A stretch of 5,947 bases of DNA from DASVEE01 sp036399695 (GTDB lineage: Bacteria > Acidobacteriota > Thermoanaerobaculia > Gp7-AA8), in NCBI GenBank assembly GCA_036399695.1, contig DASWMP010000096.1:1-5947 (forward strand). The letters are read 5' to 3'. A program made the translations under genes and the position numbers. Position 1 is the stretch's first letter, and each line of letters opens with the position of its first letter. Under the pieces are notes generated by a model. That model was not told the origin of the DNA. It was given only the letters and a program-made list of their open reading frames with translations, and searched no databases. Below are positions 1 to 5,599 of this stretch, piece after piece.

Positions 1-100
1 GACGGACAATCCTGTCCGTCACGCGACAACCTCTCCACGAAGCGCGTCGCGAACCGGCGTGCTCGCCGGAGTTCTCGCGTGACGGACAAGATTGTCCGTC
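1..100. repeat. REPIN-like element, diverged family member, at the window edge
   Basis: Two short hairpins face each other. Positions 1-20 read GACGGACA-atcc-TGTCCGTC and 81-100 read GACGGACA-agat-TGTCCGTC, each with an 8-bp stem and 4-nt loop. The outer arms 1-26 and 75-100 are inverted copies with a single mismatch (C/T at the fourth loop base). A third small hairpin, CCGGCG-tgct-CGCCGG, lies between them at 54-69. The architecture (inverted pair of hairpin-forming units about 60 bp apart) is that of REPIN elements and matches the larger copies at 1339-1469 and 4500-4630. Because the arm starts at base 1, the element may extend beyond the window. No coding function is expected. Confidence 0.75.
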
Positions 101-408
101 CTCCACTCCGAAAAAAAGCATGCGCGCCCTCTCGGACGCGCCGCACTCGGCCAGACTCTGGAGGCGATCGGCCAGAATTCAGTCTCGATCACCGTACGTT
201 CTACGCGGACGGCTCCGGACAGCGCTGAAGCGCCGGGCTTGTGCCCGGCGCTTCACAACGTCATCACGAAACCTGCAGCTCCAGCCCGTCCGCGTCCTCT
301 TCGTCCTCACCGCGCGCGCTTCGTCGGGCTGCCGATGTGCGTACCTCCGGCCAGTAGATGGAGACGAACGCCCGGGACGGCTGCTGTCTCGACTGGACAA
401 GCTGCGAA
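101..408. other. Gene-free stretch downstream of the Uma2 gene
   Basis: I see no convincing gene here. Open frames exist on both strands, but their products are Arg/Ser/Pro-rich and not recognisable. One minus-strand frame ends (about 264-310) in an acidic tail, GEDEEDADGLELQVS, which has gene-like composition and could be a decayed C-terminus, but nothing upstream in that frame supports it. The only clear structure is the hairpin at 226-255. Confidence 0.5.
226..255. repeat. Strong 13-bp hairpin
   Basis: A perfect inverted repeat: the arm TGAAGCGCCGGGC (226-238) is followed by the 4-nt loop ttgt and the complementary arm GCCCGGCGCTTCA (243-255). It lies about 150 bp beyond the stop codon of the Uma2 gene. 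Neither side carries a T-run, so it does not look like a canonical intrinsic terminator. It may be an intergenic REP-type palindrome or serve mRNA 3'-end stability. Confidence 0.6.
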
Positions 409-978
409 CTACGCGGACGGCTCTGCTGCGGCGTCGTACAGCTCGCGGACGTCGAGCCGGGCGCCGATGGACAGTGCTGCGACTTCATCTTCATGGAGCA
501 CAGTCGTTCGCCAGCCATCTTCGCTGCGCGTCCTGACCTCCACGGAGCGCGCGCGGTGAGAGACGAGCACGTACTCGCGCAGAGACGGCAAAGTCTTGTA
601 GTGCTCGAACTTGTCGCCTGAGTCGTACTCCTCGGTGCTTCGGCTCAGCACCTCGACGATGAGCGTGGGGTTCGTGATCGCCAGCGGATCGATGGCGTCG
701 AGCTCACGAGGGCCGCAGATGACTGTCACGTCCGGGTACGTGGTCAGCCCTGTAGGCGTGCGCACACGTAGATCGGAGTTGTACGGCCGGCATGGGCCGC
801 CTCGGAGTTGAGGACCGAGCAATGTGATGGTAGCGGCGGCGAGGGCCGCGTGTTCGGGCGTGCCGCCGGCCATGGCGTAGATCTGGCCGTCGAGGAACTC
901 GTGCTTGACGTTGCTCGACGCCTCGAATCCAAGATACTCGGCGTAGGTGTAATTCAGCCTGTGGCGAAGTGCCCGCAT
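409..978 (-). CDS. Uma2 family endonuclease-like protein (DUF820, PD-(D/E)XK fold)
   Basis: This 189-aa protein matches the Uma2/DUF820 family over its whole length, and the length is normal for the family. Visible family blocks are KHEFLDGQIYAMAGGTPEHA (residues 25-44), SDLRVRTPTGLTTYPDVTVICG (68-89), NPTLIVEVLSRSTEEYD (103-119) and KFEHYKTLPSLREYVLVS (123-140). Likely active-site residues of the PD-(D/E)XK fold are E27, D83, E109 and K123; this assignment comes from family knowledge, not alignment. No signal peptide or membrane segment is seen, so it is probably cytoplasmic. Uma2 proteins are abundant in cyanobacteria, Chloroflexi, Planctomycetes and Acidobacteria; they are often called restriction-endonuclease-like, but their biological role is largely unproven. 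The ATG at 978 has GGAG directly adjacent, too close for a good ribosome site, so the start is only probable. The gene stands alone, about 620 bp from its upstream neighbour. It ends in TAG. Confidence 0.9.
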   Translation of the reverse strand: MRALRHRLNYTYAEYLGFEASSNVKHEFLDGQIYAMAGGTPEHAALAAATITLLGPQLRGGPCRPYNSDLRVRTPTGLTTYPDVTVICGPRELDAIDPLAITNPTLIVEVLSRSTEEYDSGDKFEHYKTLPSLREYVLVSHRARSVEVRTRSEDGWRTTVLHEDEVAALSIGARLDVRELYDAAAEPSA

Positions 979-987
979 CTCCGCGGA

Positions 988-996
988 ATTATTGCA
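988..996 (-). promoter_or_regulatory. Possible extended -10 promoter element for the Uma2 gene
   Basis: Read on the minus strand, this is TGC-AATAAT, which resembles an extended -10 box (TGn-TATAAT with one mismatch). It is the only AT-rich patch near the gene. It ends 9 nt before the ATG at 978, which would place transcription start at or next to the start codon and fits the lack of a well-spaced Shine-Dalgarno (leaderless or nearly so). No matching -35 box is seen. This is inference from one short match. Confidence 0.3.
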
Positions 997-1001
997 TGTG
1001 T

Positions 1002-1168
1002 GGATGCCAGCCGGAGCCCTGGCACGCCGATGCGCCGGCCCTCACCGCACAGGGAAAGCGCCTGTGGGGGGCCCGCTCCATCTCGCCATGAAGAAGCCGG
1101 CGGAGAGGCCCAGCCTCCGGGGTGGCGACGCGAAAACCGTCCGTCTGCGAGCATAGACGCTGGCATCC
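1002..1168. repeat. Possible intergenic repeat with 10-bp inverted ends
   Basis: GGATGCCAGC (1002-1011) and GCTGGCATCC (1159-1168) are exact inverted copies that bound a 167-bp GC-rich block without coding signal. This may be a non-autonomous repeat or small MITE-like element. Only one copy is in the window, so repetition is not demonstrated, and a 10-bp match can arise by chance. Confidence 0.3.
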
Positions 1169-1338
1169 GGAGGCGTGCAGGTTCACGGCCGCCTGGCGCG
1201 GAGTGACAGGAGAGGGAGGAACAGCGCGAAGAGGTGGCGCATGGCTCAGTATGCCGCCGTGAGCCGCGGCCGGCGATCGAAAACCCGACTCGCGGCCCTG
1301 TTCATCTGCAGTCGTGGCGGCTTTCGCCCCAAGACGTT

Positions 1339-1469
1339 GACTTAGAGGCTTGCCTCATGTGGGACAGACACTCCTGTCTGTCCGGCCCACCCCCGAGGTC
1401 CATTCCTGCAGACAAGCGGCCGTTCGGGTGCACGGGACAGACAAGAGTGTCTGTCCCACATCTAAAGTT
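1339..1469 (+). repeat. REPIN-like element, copy 1 of the inverted pair flanking the operon
   Basis: This 131-bp copy matches the reverse complement of 4500-4630 with three mismatches (128/131). Similarity continues weakly for about 20 bp beyond it (1470-1490 against 4479-4499). It holds two hairpins: GGACAGACA-ctcc-TGTCTGTCC (1362-1383, 9-bp stem) and GGGACAGACA-agag-TGTCTGTCCC (1434-1457, 10-bp stem). The two hairpin units are inverted relative to each other, and 1359-1374 is the exact reverse complement of 1445-1460 (16 bp), so the element could also fold as one long cruciform. This is the layout of REPINs, which in other bacteria are mobilised in trans by RAYT transposases. No RAYT gene is in the window. 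It lies 134 bp beyond the stop codon of the ferritin-like gene and could define that transcript's 3' end. Confidence 0.85.
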
Positions 1470-1602
1470 AACGTCGTTGAGGCATTCGCCCGGGGCTACG
1501 AGCTGGCGCCCGCGGAGCCGGCTGAAGGCGCATCGCCACCGCGCTCCTGGATGGGGTTCCATGCCGCCGACCACCGCAGGTGAGCCGCCGACAGCTCGAT
1601 CG

Positions 1603-2640
1603 CTAGCCCGCGGCCGTAGCGCGGTTGTAGAGGAAGCGCGGACCGGCGTTGCCGTTGCCGTCTGGAAGCGCCTCGGCCATCAGCGACTGCGCCTGTACGC
1701 GCAGCGAGTACATCAGACCGATCGCCGCGCCGAGATGGTCGGGTGTGCCGTCGAAGGTCTCCTGCAGGCCATCGACGAGCGCGCTGAATGTCTCGTCGCA
1801 GCGCTGCGACATCCGGCCGAGCTGCGACTGGGGATCGAGCGGCACCGTCGGCGGATTGTCGGCCATCGGGTAGACATCCACCGTTTCGTCGAGCGGGATC
1901 GGCGGATTGCCGAACGAGTATTTCTCCGGCACGTCCGGATTGGGGTGCAGCGTCTTCCCCTTCGCGATCTCCTCGAAACGGTAGTAATGCGCCAGCCCGT
2001 CCGGGCCGCCGACGGGACTCGTGGGCGTCCCTTCGCCCTGGCGGACGATGATCTCGATGGCGCGCTGCGCCGAGGCGACGTTCGTGACGGCGAACAGCTC
2101 GTCCGGACCGACGTAGCCCGTCACCTGGCGCTCCTTTTTGCCCGTGAAGACCTTCTCGCCGAGGTCCGCGATGAGGCGCGAGACGGCCTCGTAGAACTCC
2201 CCGATCGTGTGGTATTCCGGCACCGCCTCGAGCACCACCTTGTCGACCGGAAAATGGATCGGGCTCTCCGGCTCCTCGATGACCATGAACACATCCCGCA
2301 CGGTGTCGACCGAAAGCTTCTTCAGCGGCACGATGAACTGCTTGCCGGGCGCGTCGCCGATGCCCATCGGCAGGGGACCGGGATACACCGGCACCACGGC
2401 CGGGATGTCGGGGCAGCCGCCGACCCCATTGAGGATGTTGCAGACGAGGCCGAAGTGGAGCATCTCCTGGAAAACGATGCTGCGCAGGATCGCGGCGATG
2501 GCGTCGTTCTTCCCCGGGACGATCGAGTAAAGCGCGGTCAGGTACGGCGGGATCGTGCTGAACTCGAGCTGGATCGCGTTCTTCAGCGCTTCCTTCAGGT
2601 CATCGAGCGAGTCGAGTTGCTGGCGTTGAACGTAGAGCAT
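1603..2640 (-). CDS. Ferritin-like protein, equivalent to the C-terminal part of VioB/RebD
   Basis: This 345-aa protein belongs to the ferritin-like/iminophenyl-pyruvate dimer synthase family (Pfam Ferritin-like PF12902), which forms the C-terminal half of VioB, RebD and StaD. Visible blocks: helix LKNAIQLEFSTIPPYLTALY (19-38) with likely metal ligand E26; FQEMLHFGLVCNILNGVGG (57-75) with ligands E59 and H62 (the ExxH pair); PVYPGPLPMG (84-93); TIGEFYEAV (145-153) with E148; AIEIIVRQGEGT (194-205) with E196; and HYYRFEEI (218-225). Ligand roles are assigned by analogy. VioB shows the matching LELSVMLQYLYAAYSI, EEMIHYLVVNNLL and QGEGG motifs. No signal peptide or membrane segment is seen. The gene starts 3 bp after the stop of the 588-aa gene; its Shine-Dalgarno AAGGAG lies in that gene's last codons, 9 nt before ATG, so coupled translation is likely. 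In VioB and RebD the protein couples two imines of indole-pyruvate; substrate and activity here are unknown. Confidence 0.88.
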   Translation of the reverse strand: MLYVQRQQLDSLDDLKEALKNAIQLEFSTIPPYLTALYSIVPGKNDAIAAILRSIVFQEMLHFGLVCNILNGVGGCPDIPAVVPVYPGPLPMGIGDAPGKQFIVPLKKLSVDTVRDVFMVIEEPESPIHFPVDKVVLEAVPEYHTIGEFYEAVSRLIADLGEKVFTGKKERQVTGYVGPDELFAVTNVASAQRAIEIIVRQGEGTPTSPVGGPDGLAHYYRFEEIAKGKTLHPNPDVPEKYSFGNPPIPLDETVDVYPMADNPPTVPLDPQSQLGRMSQRCDETFSALVDGLQETFDGTPDHLGAAIGLMYSLRVQAQSLMAEALPDGNGNAGPRFLYNRATAAG

Positions 2641-2643
2641 GGG

Positions 2644-4410
2644 TCAGCGCTCCTTCGGCAGCATGCGGCCGCTCTTGATCTGGAACAGGTTGTCGTCCTC
2701 GCCGCCGACGGCGGGCATGACCGCCTTCAGCGCGGATGACGCCGGCGTCCCTTTGAGCGGCAGTCCGTCGGCGCCCCTGGTGGTGAGCCATTGCAGGATG
2801 GCCTTCCGTTTTCCGGGCGAAAGATCGCGTGTGACCGGCATCTGATTGGGATCGGCGTCGGGCAGCCCGAACGCGAACGCGAGCAGCCCGGCGTGCCTGG
2901 CCACGTCGTCGTAATCGGAGAGGTCGATGATGCTGTCCATGACCGGGTAGAGGTTCGCGTACTGCGCGAAGATCGGCTGCATGTCGTCGAACCAGGCCGG
3001 CGCGTGATCGAGCTCGTACTCCGGCCAGACCAGGAAACTGAGGAAGTCCCAGCGATCGACGAACGCGGCGCTGCCGGCCTCGCGGATCTGGCGTAACAGG
3101 TACCGCACGCCGTACACCTGACCGTCGATGAAAGCGCGCGGTTTGCCGGGATCGGACGCGGTGATGGTCACGGTGGCGCGCCCTTTCCTGGCGATGATCG
3201 GTTTGGCCGGATCGAATCCGCTGAGAGCGCTGGTCGGCAGTCCGACGACCGGAGGGTCGGTCTGGCTGCCTTGCAATCCGCGCGGATCGAAGAAGAGGAA
3301 GATCTCGCCGTTCGCCAGAGGCTCTCCGTATTGCGTCGCGTACAGCTCGACCTCGGCGCTGTCGCCGGGAGCGAGGCGAAACACGAAGGCGTCGGCCCGC
3401 AGGTGGAGGCCGTCGAGGTTCTCGCGCCATCGAATCGTGCCGGCGTTGGAGACCGCCATCTGCGAGGAGGCCAGCGCCTTCAGCTCGTCGTCGGTGAGGT
3501 CGCGATCGGGAGGGAAGAGCTGCACGCCGGCGGTCGATTCGTAAAAGCCGGGATCGCGGTACGCGAGCGCGCCGAGTGAGTGAAAGGTCCCGCTGGGGTC
3601 CAGGTAGCCGAGGGAGAGGTCGCCGGCGTCGCTGAGCGGGCCGCCGGGGACGGTGGTAACGAGCGCGTTGCCGAAGTCGGCCAGCAGGCGTTTGCGGTTC
3701 GGGCCGAGGACGCAGGGCATGAACGGCCCGCCCTGCCGGCCGAGCTGGCGTCCCAGGACGAAGTGACGCGGCTCATCGGGATACGCGGGGCCGATCGTGC
3801 CGCTGATGCGCCCGTACGTGAAGTCGGGCGTTTGCAGCATTTGATAACCGTCGACGTTGAATTTGATCGACAGCATCCCGTTCTTCGTCGCCGCGCGCAG
3901 CTCCTGAAGGAAGCGGGAGCCGCTGGTGTCGCCCCACTCCACCGGCCCGATGACGGACTGGTAGAACGCGCCGACTCCCATCTTCCCTTCGGTGCCCGGC
4001 GAGGCGGCGCGCCCCCAGAGATCGGAGAACGCCGCGACCTGGAAAGGACCGGCGGCCAGATCGGTGGCGCCGTTGGTCAGCCGTACGATGAGACCCCAGA
4101 TCTGCGAGACCATCTGCTGTTGCGGGTCGAGGTCGACCAGCTTGCCGGCCACGCGCTCGTTCGCCCCGATGACCGTAAGGCCGACCGCGGCATCGTCGGC
4201 CGCCGACGTCGTGCTCGTGCCGTCGCTGTAGCAGACCCGGGTGACGCTGCAGCCGACCAGGCGCCACGCACCGCTGCCCGTAGGATTCCAACTGCCGTTC
4301 GCCGGGTCGAAGTGCGCGCTGTCGAAGTTGTCCGGGTCGTTGTTGACGGTGGACGGATCGGCCTGAAAGCGGCCGCTGAAGTGGAGACGAATGGGATCGA
4401 GATAGCTCAT
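2644..4410 (-). CDS. VioB/RebD N-terminal-domain-like protein, partner of the ferritin-like gene
   Basis: This 588-aa protein resembles the N-terminal part of VioB/RebD/StaD. Its start, MSYLDPIRLHFSGRF, mirrors VioB's MSILDFPRIHFRGW. Its C-terminal region, LYPVMDSIIDLSD (487-499) followed by MPVTRDLSPGKRKAILQWL (524-542), parallels VioB's VYPFMSDKVFSLAD and MPSTRELSAPKARLFLKYL, which lie just before VioB's ferritin-like part. The middle (about 350-440) reads like a beta-rich segment. I recalled the VioB sequence from memory; no alignment was run. The frame is open to 4491, but I place the start at 4410 because AGGAG lies 5 nt upstream and the homologous N-terminus begins there. 588 plus 345 aa is close to the roughly 1,000 aa of intact VioB, so this is a natural split or ancestral two-gene form. 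No signal peptide is visible. It is the first gene of a two-gene operon. Function beyond family membership is unknown; it may bind or position the ferritin-like partner. Confidence 0.8.
   Translation of the reverse strand: MSYLDPIRLHFSGRFQADPSTVNNDPDNFDSAHFDPANGSWNPTGSGAWRLVGCSVTRVCYSDGTSTTSAADDAAVGLTVIGANERVAGKLVDLDPQQQMVSQIWGLIVRLTNGATDLAAGPFQVAAFSDLWGRAASPGTEGKMGVGAFYQSVIGPVEWGDTSGSRFLQELRAATKNGMLSIKFNVDGYQMLQTPDFTYGRISGTIGPAYPDEPRHFVLGRQLGRQGGPFMPCVLGPNRKRLLADFGNALVTTVPGGPLSDAGDLSLGYLDPSGTFHSLGALAYRDPGFYESTAGVQLFPPDRDLTDDELKALASSQMAVSNAGTIRWRENLDGLHLRADAFVFRLAPGDSAEVELYATQYGEPLANGEIFLFFDPRGLQGSQTDPPVVGLPTSALSGFDPAKPIIARKGRATVTITASDPGKPRAFIDGQVYGVRYLLRQIREAGSAAFVDRWDFLSFLVWPEYELDHAPAWFDDMQPIFAQYANLYPVMDSIIDLSDYDDVARHAGLLAFAFGLPDADPNQMPVTRDLSPGKRKAILQWLTTRGADGLPLKGTPASSALKAVMPAVGGEDDNLFQIKSGRMLPKER
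2650..2655 (-). promoter_or_regulatory. Ribosome binding site of the ferritin-like gene, inside the upstream gene
   Basis: On the minus strand this is AAGGAG, 9 nt before the ATG at 2640. It overlaps the last codons (Lys-Glu) of the 588-aa gene, whose TGA is only 3 bp from the ATG. This fixes the start of the ferritin-like protein and supports translational coupling and balanced production of the two subunits. Confidence 0.8.
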
Positions 4411-4440
4411 CGGCTCTCCTGCCACAGGAGTGTCCGTGGC
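4411..4440 (-). promoter_or_regulatory. Leader hairpin that can hide the Shine-Dalgarno, with an alternative fold
   Basis: In the mRNA sense, CTCCTG-tgg-CAGGAG (4430 to 4416) forms a 6-bp stem with a 3-nt loop that pairs the ribosome site AGGAG (4420-4416), which lies 5 nt before the ATG at 4410. A second stem, GCCAC with GTGGC (4440-4436 with 4425-4421), uses part of the first stem and its loop and would leave AGGAG free. The two folds are mutually exclusive. The pairing is visible in the sequence; any switching role is inference, and both stems are short. Confidence 0.4.
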
Positions 4441-4499
4441 GACGCACATCCCTACCTCGATGTGAGCGATCAGCGTAGGCGAAAGCCCCAACGGCGTTA

Positions 4500-4630
4500 A
4501 ACTTTAGATGTGGGACAGACACTCTTGTCTGTCCCGTGCACCCGAACGGCCGGTTGTCTGGAGGAATGGACCTCGGGGGTGGGCCGGACAGACAGGAGTG
4601 TCTGTCCCACATGAGGCAAACCTCTAAGTC
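4500..4630 (-). repeat. REPIN-like element, copy 2 of the inverted pair flanking the operon
   Basis: Reverse-complement copy of 1339-1469 with three differences. Its hairpins are GGGACAGACA-ctct-TGTCTGTCCC (4512-4535) and GGACAGACA-ggag-TGTCTGTCC (4586-4607). It lies 90 bp upstream of the ATG of the 588-aa gene, so it overlaps or borders the operon's promoter region. About 3.03 kb separates the inner edges of the two copies, and this interval holds exactly the two-gene operon. Confidence 0.85.
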
Positions 4631-4794
4631 ATCCGGACACGCCGAGGTTGTCGCTCGCGGTCGATGACCCTCATGAACACACCGAGCGCCGGCAAAAACG
4701 CGGGCGCGCCCTTGCGGACGCTTTTTTACGTCGCCCGATCGCAGTCCACGTGACTGATTGACGCAGCGCTGCTCAGTTCCGCGCGGCTTCAGCG
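4631..4794. other. Intergenic stretch between XRE gene and operon
   Basis: With 4411-4630 this makes a 384-bp gap between coding regions. It must hold the 3' end of the XRE transcript and possibly the operon promoter, but I find no convincing -35/-10 pair for the operon. Apart from the terminator-like site at 4694-4727 I see nothing specific. Confidence 0.4.
4694..4727 (-). terminator. Weak candidate terminator after the XRE gene
   Basis: An A5 run (4694-4698) and a T6 run (4722-4727) bracket a GC-rich core containing the palindrome GGGCGCGCCC (4702-4711). Transcripts of the XRE gene, which ends at 4795, would read a GC-rich segment followed by five U. The layout suits a possibly bidirectional intrinsic terminator, but the core stem is short and imperfect. 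Confidence 0.3.
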
Positions 4795-5238
4795 CTACGG
4801 CCGGCGCCGCTCTTTCCTGATCTGGCGATGGGCGGCCTGGAGCTTATTCGTAACGGCGGCCACATCCTCAGCGATTTCCTCGATGAGGGCGGCGGCAGAA
4901 GCAGCTCCGGGAGGGGAGGCGTCGCGTTCGACCGCACGAACAACCCGACGGCGTTCCTTCACCGGTAAGGCCCGCAGAGCCGCGACCAACATTTCCGCGT
5001 TGGAAGGGCGTGGGGTGTCCGGGACGTCCAGGATGGACGCCGGTGAGATGCCGATGATCGCGGCAAGCACGACGAGCAGCGAAGTGTCGAGCGCCTGCTT
5101 CCCGTTCTCGATCCTCGACAAGGTGGCGATGCTGATCCCGGCATCGGCGGCAACGCCTGCGAGCGAAGTCGCGCTCTGAAGCCGGGCGGCGCGGAGATTC
5201 GCGCCGATGTTCTCCGTGAGTTGCGGGCGTTCCATCAT
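4795..5238 (-). CDS. XRE-family (Cro/C1-type) helix-turn-helix regulator
   Basis: This 147-aa protein has one Cro/C1-type DNA-binding domain at about residues 9-70. The helix-turn-helix is SLAGVAADAGISIATLSRIENGK (25-47, shown here only as a range with its typical SRIENGK ending), followed by the usual closing helix up to PASIL (66-70). The rest is a linker rich in Pro and Asp (71-80), a basic helix MLVAALRALPVKERRRVV (83-100), and an Ala/Glu-rich helical tail (112-146) that could form a coiled coil for dimerisation. I chose the ATG pair at 5238/5235 because the family domain starts just after it and the in-frame extension up to 5538 is Arg-rich and unlike a protein domain. An ATG at 5340 with AAAGG 6 nt upstream would add 34 residues and cannot be excluded. 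Neither start at 5238/5235 has a strong Shine-Dalgarno. Its target genes are unknown; it may repress itself through the palindrome at 5359-5375. Confidence 0.85.
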   Translation of the reverse strand: MMERPQLTENIGANLRAARLQSATSLAGVAADAGISIATLSRIENGKQALDTSLLVVLAAIIGISPASILDVPDTPRPSNAEMLVAALRALPVKERRRVVRAVERDASPPGAASAAALIEEIAEDVAAVTNKLQAAHRQIRKERRRP

Positions 5239-5599
5239 CGCCGTCCCGGACTTGGCGGCTTGCCGCCTGCGCGGTTCGGCTCGCCGTCCCTGTCGATCGC
5301 CACCCTCGGAGCGGCTCCAGCCACGCTGTTGGTCCCTCATGATCGGCCTTTGGCGTCCGTTGCACCCTATGCAACACCGCCTCGAAGTTTTGCGCTCGGA
5401 GCGCTTGCGCCGGATGCAAACAGCCGCGGAGAGCGTCAGCATTTCCGGAACGTGCGAAAGTCGTTCCCGACCGCGCCCGCGCAAGAAGCGACTGGCGGCA
5501 CGCTCCGGCTCATCGTGACCGAAAACCGCCGCTGACACGTGGGATTCGCGAAAGCGATCGAGGATCCGGGCGACTCGTGTCGTGTCGCGCTGAAGTCGG
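5239..5599. other. Gene-free upstream region of the XRE gene
   Basis: No recognisable gene. It contains the palindrome at 5359-5375 and probably the XRE promoter. Open frames on both strands here give Arg-rich products without family resemblance. The 5' part next to the array (5540-5599) shows only small GC-rich self-complementary words. Confidence 0.45.
5359..5375. promoter_or_regulatory. Palindrome, candidate operator of the XRE regulator
   Basis: GTTGCA-cccta-TGCAAC is a perfect inverted repeat with 6-bp arms and a 5-bp spacer (17 bp). Size and symmetry suit a dimeric XRE-family repressor, and it lies 121 bp upstream of the chosen XRE start (19 bp upstream of the alternative ATG at 5340). 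A related half-site, TGCAAAC, occurs at 5415-5421. Autoregulation is inferred from position and symmetry only. Confidence 0.45.

Larger units (their letters stand above)
979..1338. other. Gene-free intergenic stretch between the operon side and the Uma2 gene
   Basis: No frame in this part encodes a recognisable protein; products in all frames are Arg/Pro/Gly-rich. It contains the candidate -10 box at 988-996 and the possible inverted-ended element at 1002-1168. From 1169 to 1338 I see nothing specific. The purine-rich patch around 1207-1223 resembles a Shine-Dalgarno tract but leads to no credible plus-strand gene. Confidence 0.5.

Noticed and set aside
264..518. 84-aa minus-strand frame ending in an acidic tail
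   Set aside because: The tail looks gene-like, but the frame overlaps the end of the Uma2 gene in another frame, has no recognisable domain, and its first half is shadow-like. At most it is a decayed remnant.
1234..2739. 501-aa plus-strand open frame
   Set aside because: It lies antisense to the ferritin-like gene, is rich in Arg/His/Asp/Val as expected from a reversed GC-rich gene, and matches no family I know.
4411..4491. 27-aa N-terminal extension of the 588-aa protein
   Set aside because: The family-like N-terminus and a well-spaced AGGAG both point to the ATG at 4410; the extension has no similarity to VioB.
3580..4500. 306-aa plus-strand open frame
   Set aside because: Antisense shadow of the 588-aa gene; the minus frame has a homologous start, a good Shine-Dalgarno and family motifs, and this one has none.
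4500..4520. Promoter -10 box TAAAGT for the operon at the edge of REPIN copy 2
   Set aside because: No -35 box at suitable spacing, and the word is part of the repeat and also occurs at the other copy downstream of the operon.
5239..5538. N-terminal extension of the XRE protein
   Set aside because: In frame without a stop, but Arg/Ser/Cys-rich and unlike any domain; it also covers the likely promoter and operator. The shorter form beginning at 5238 is preferred.
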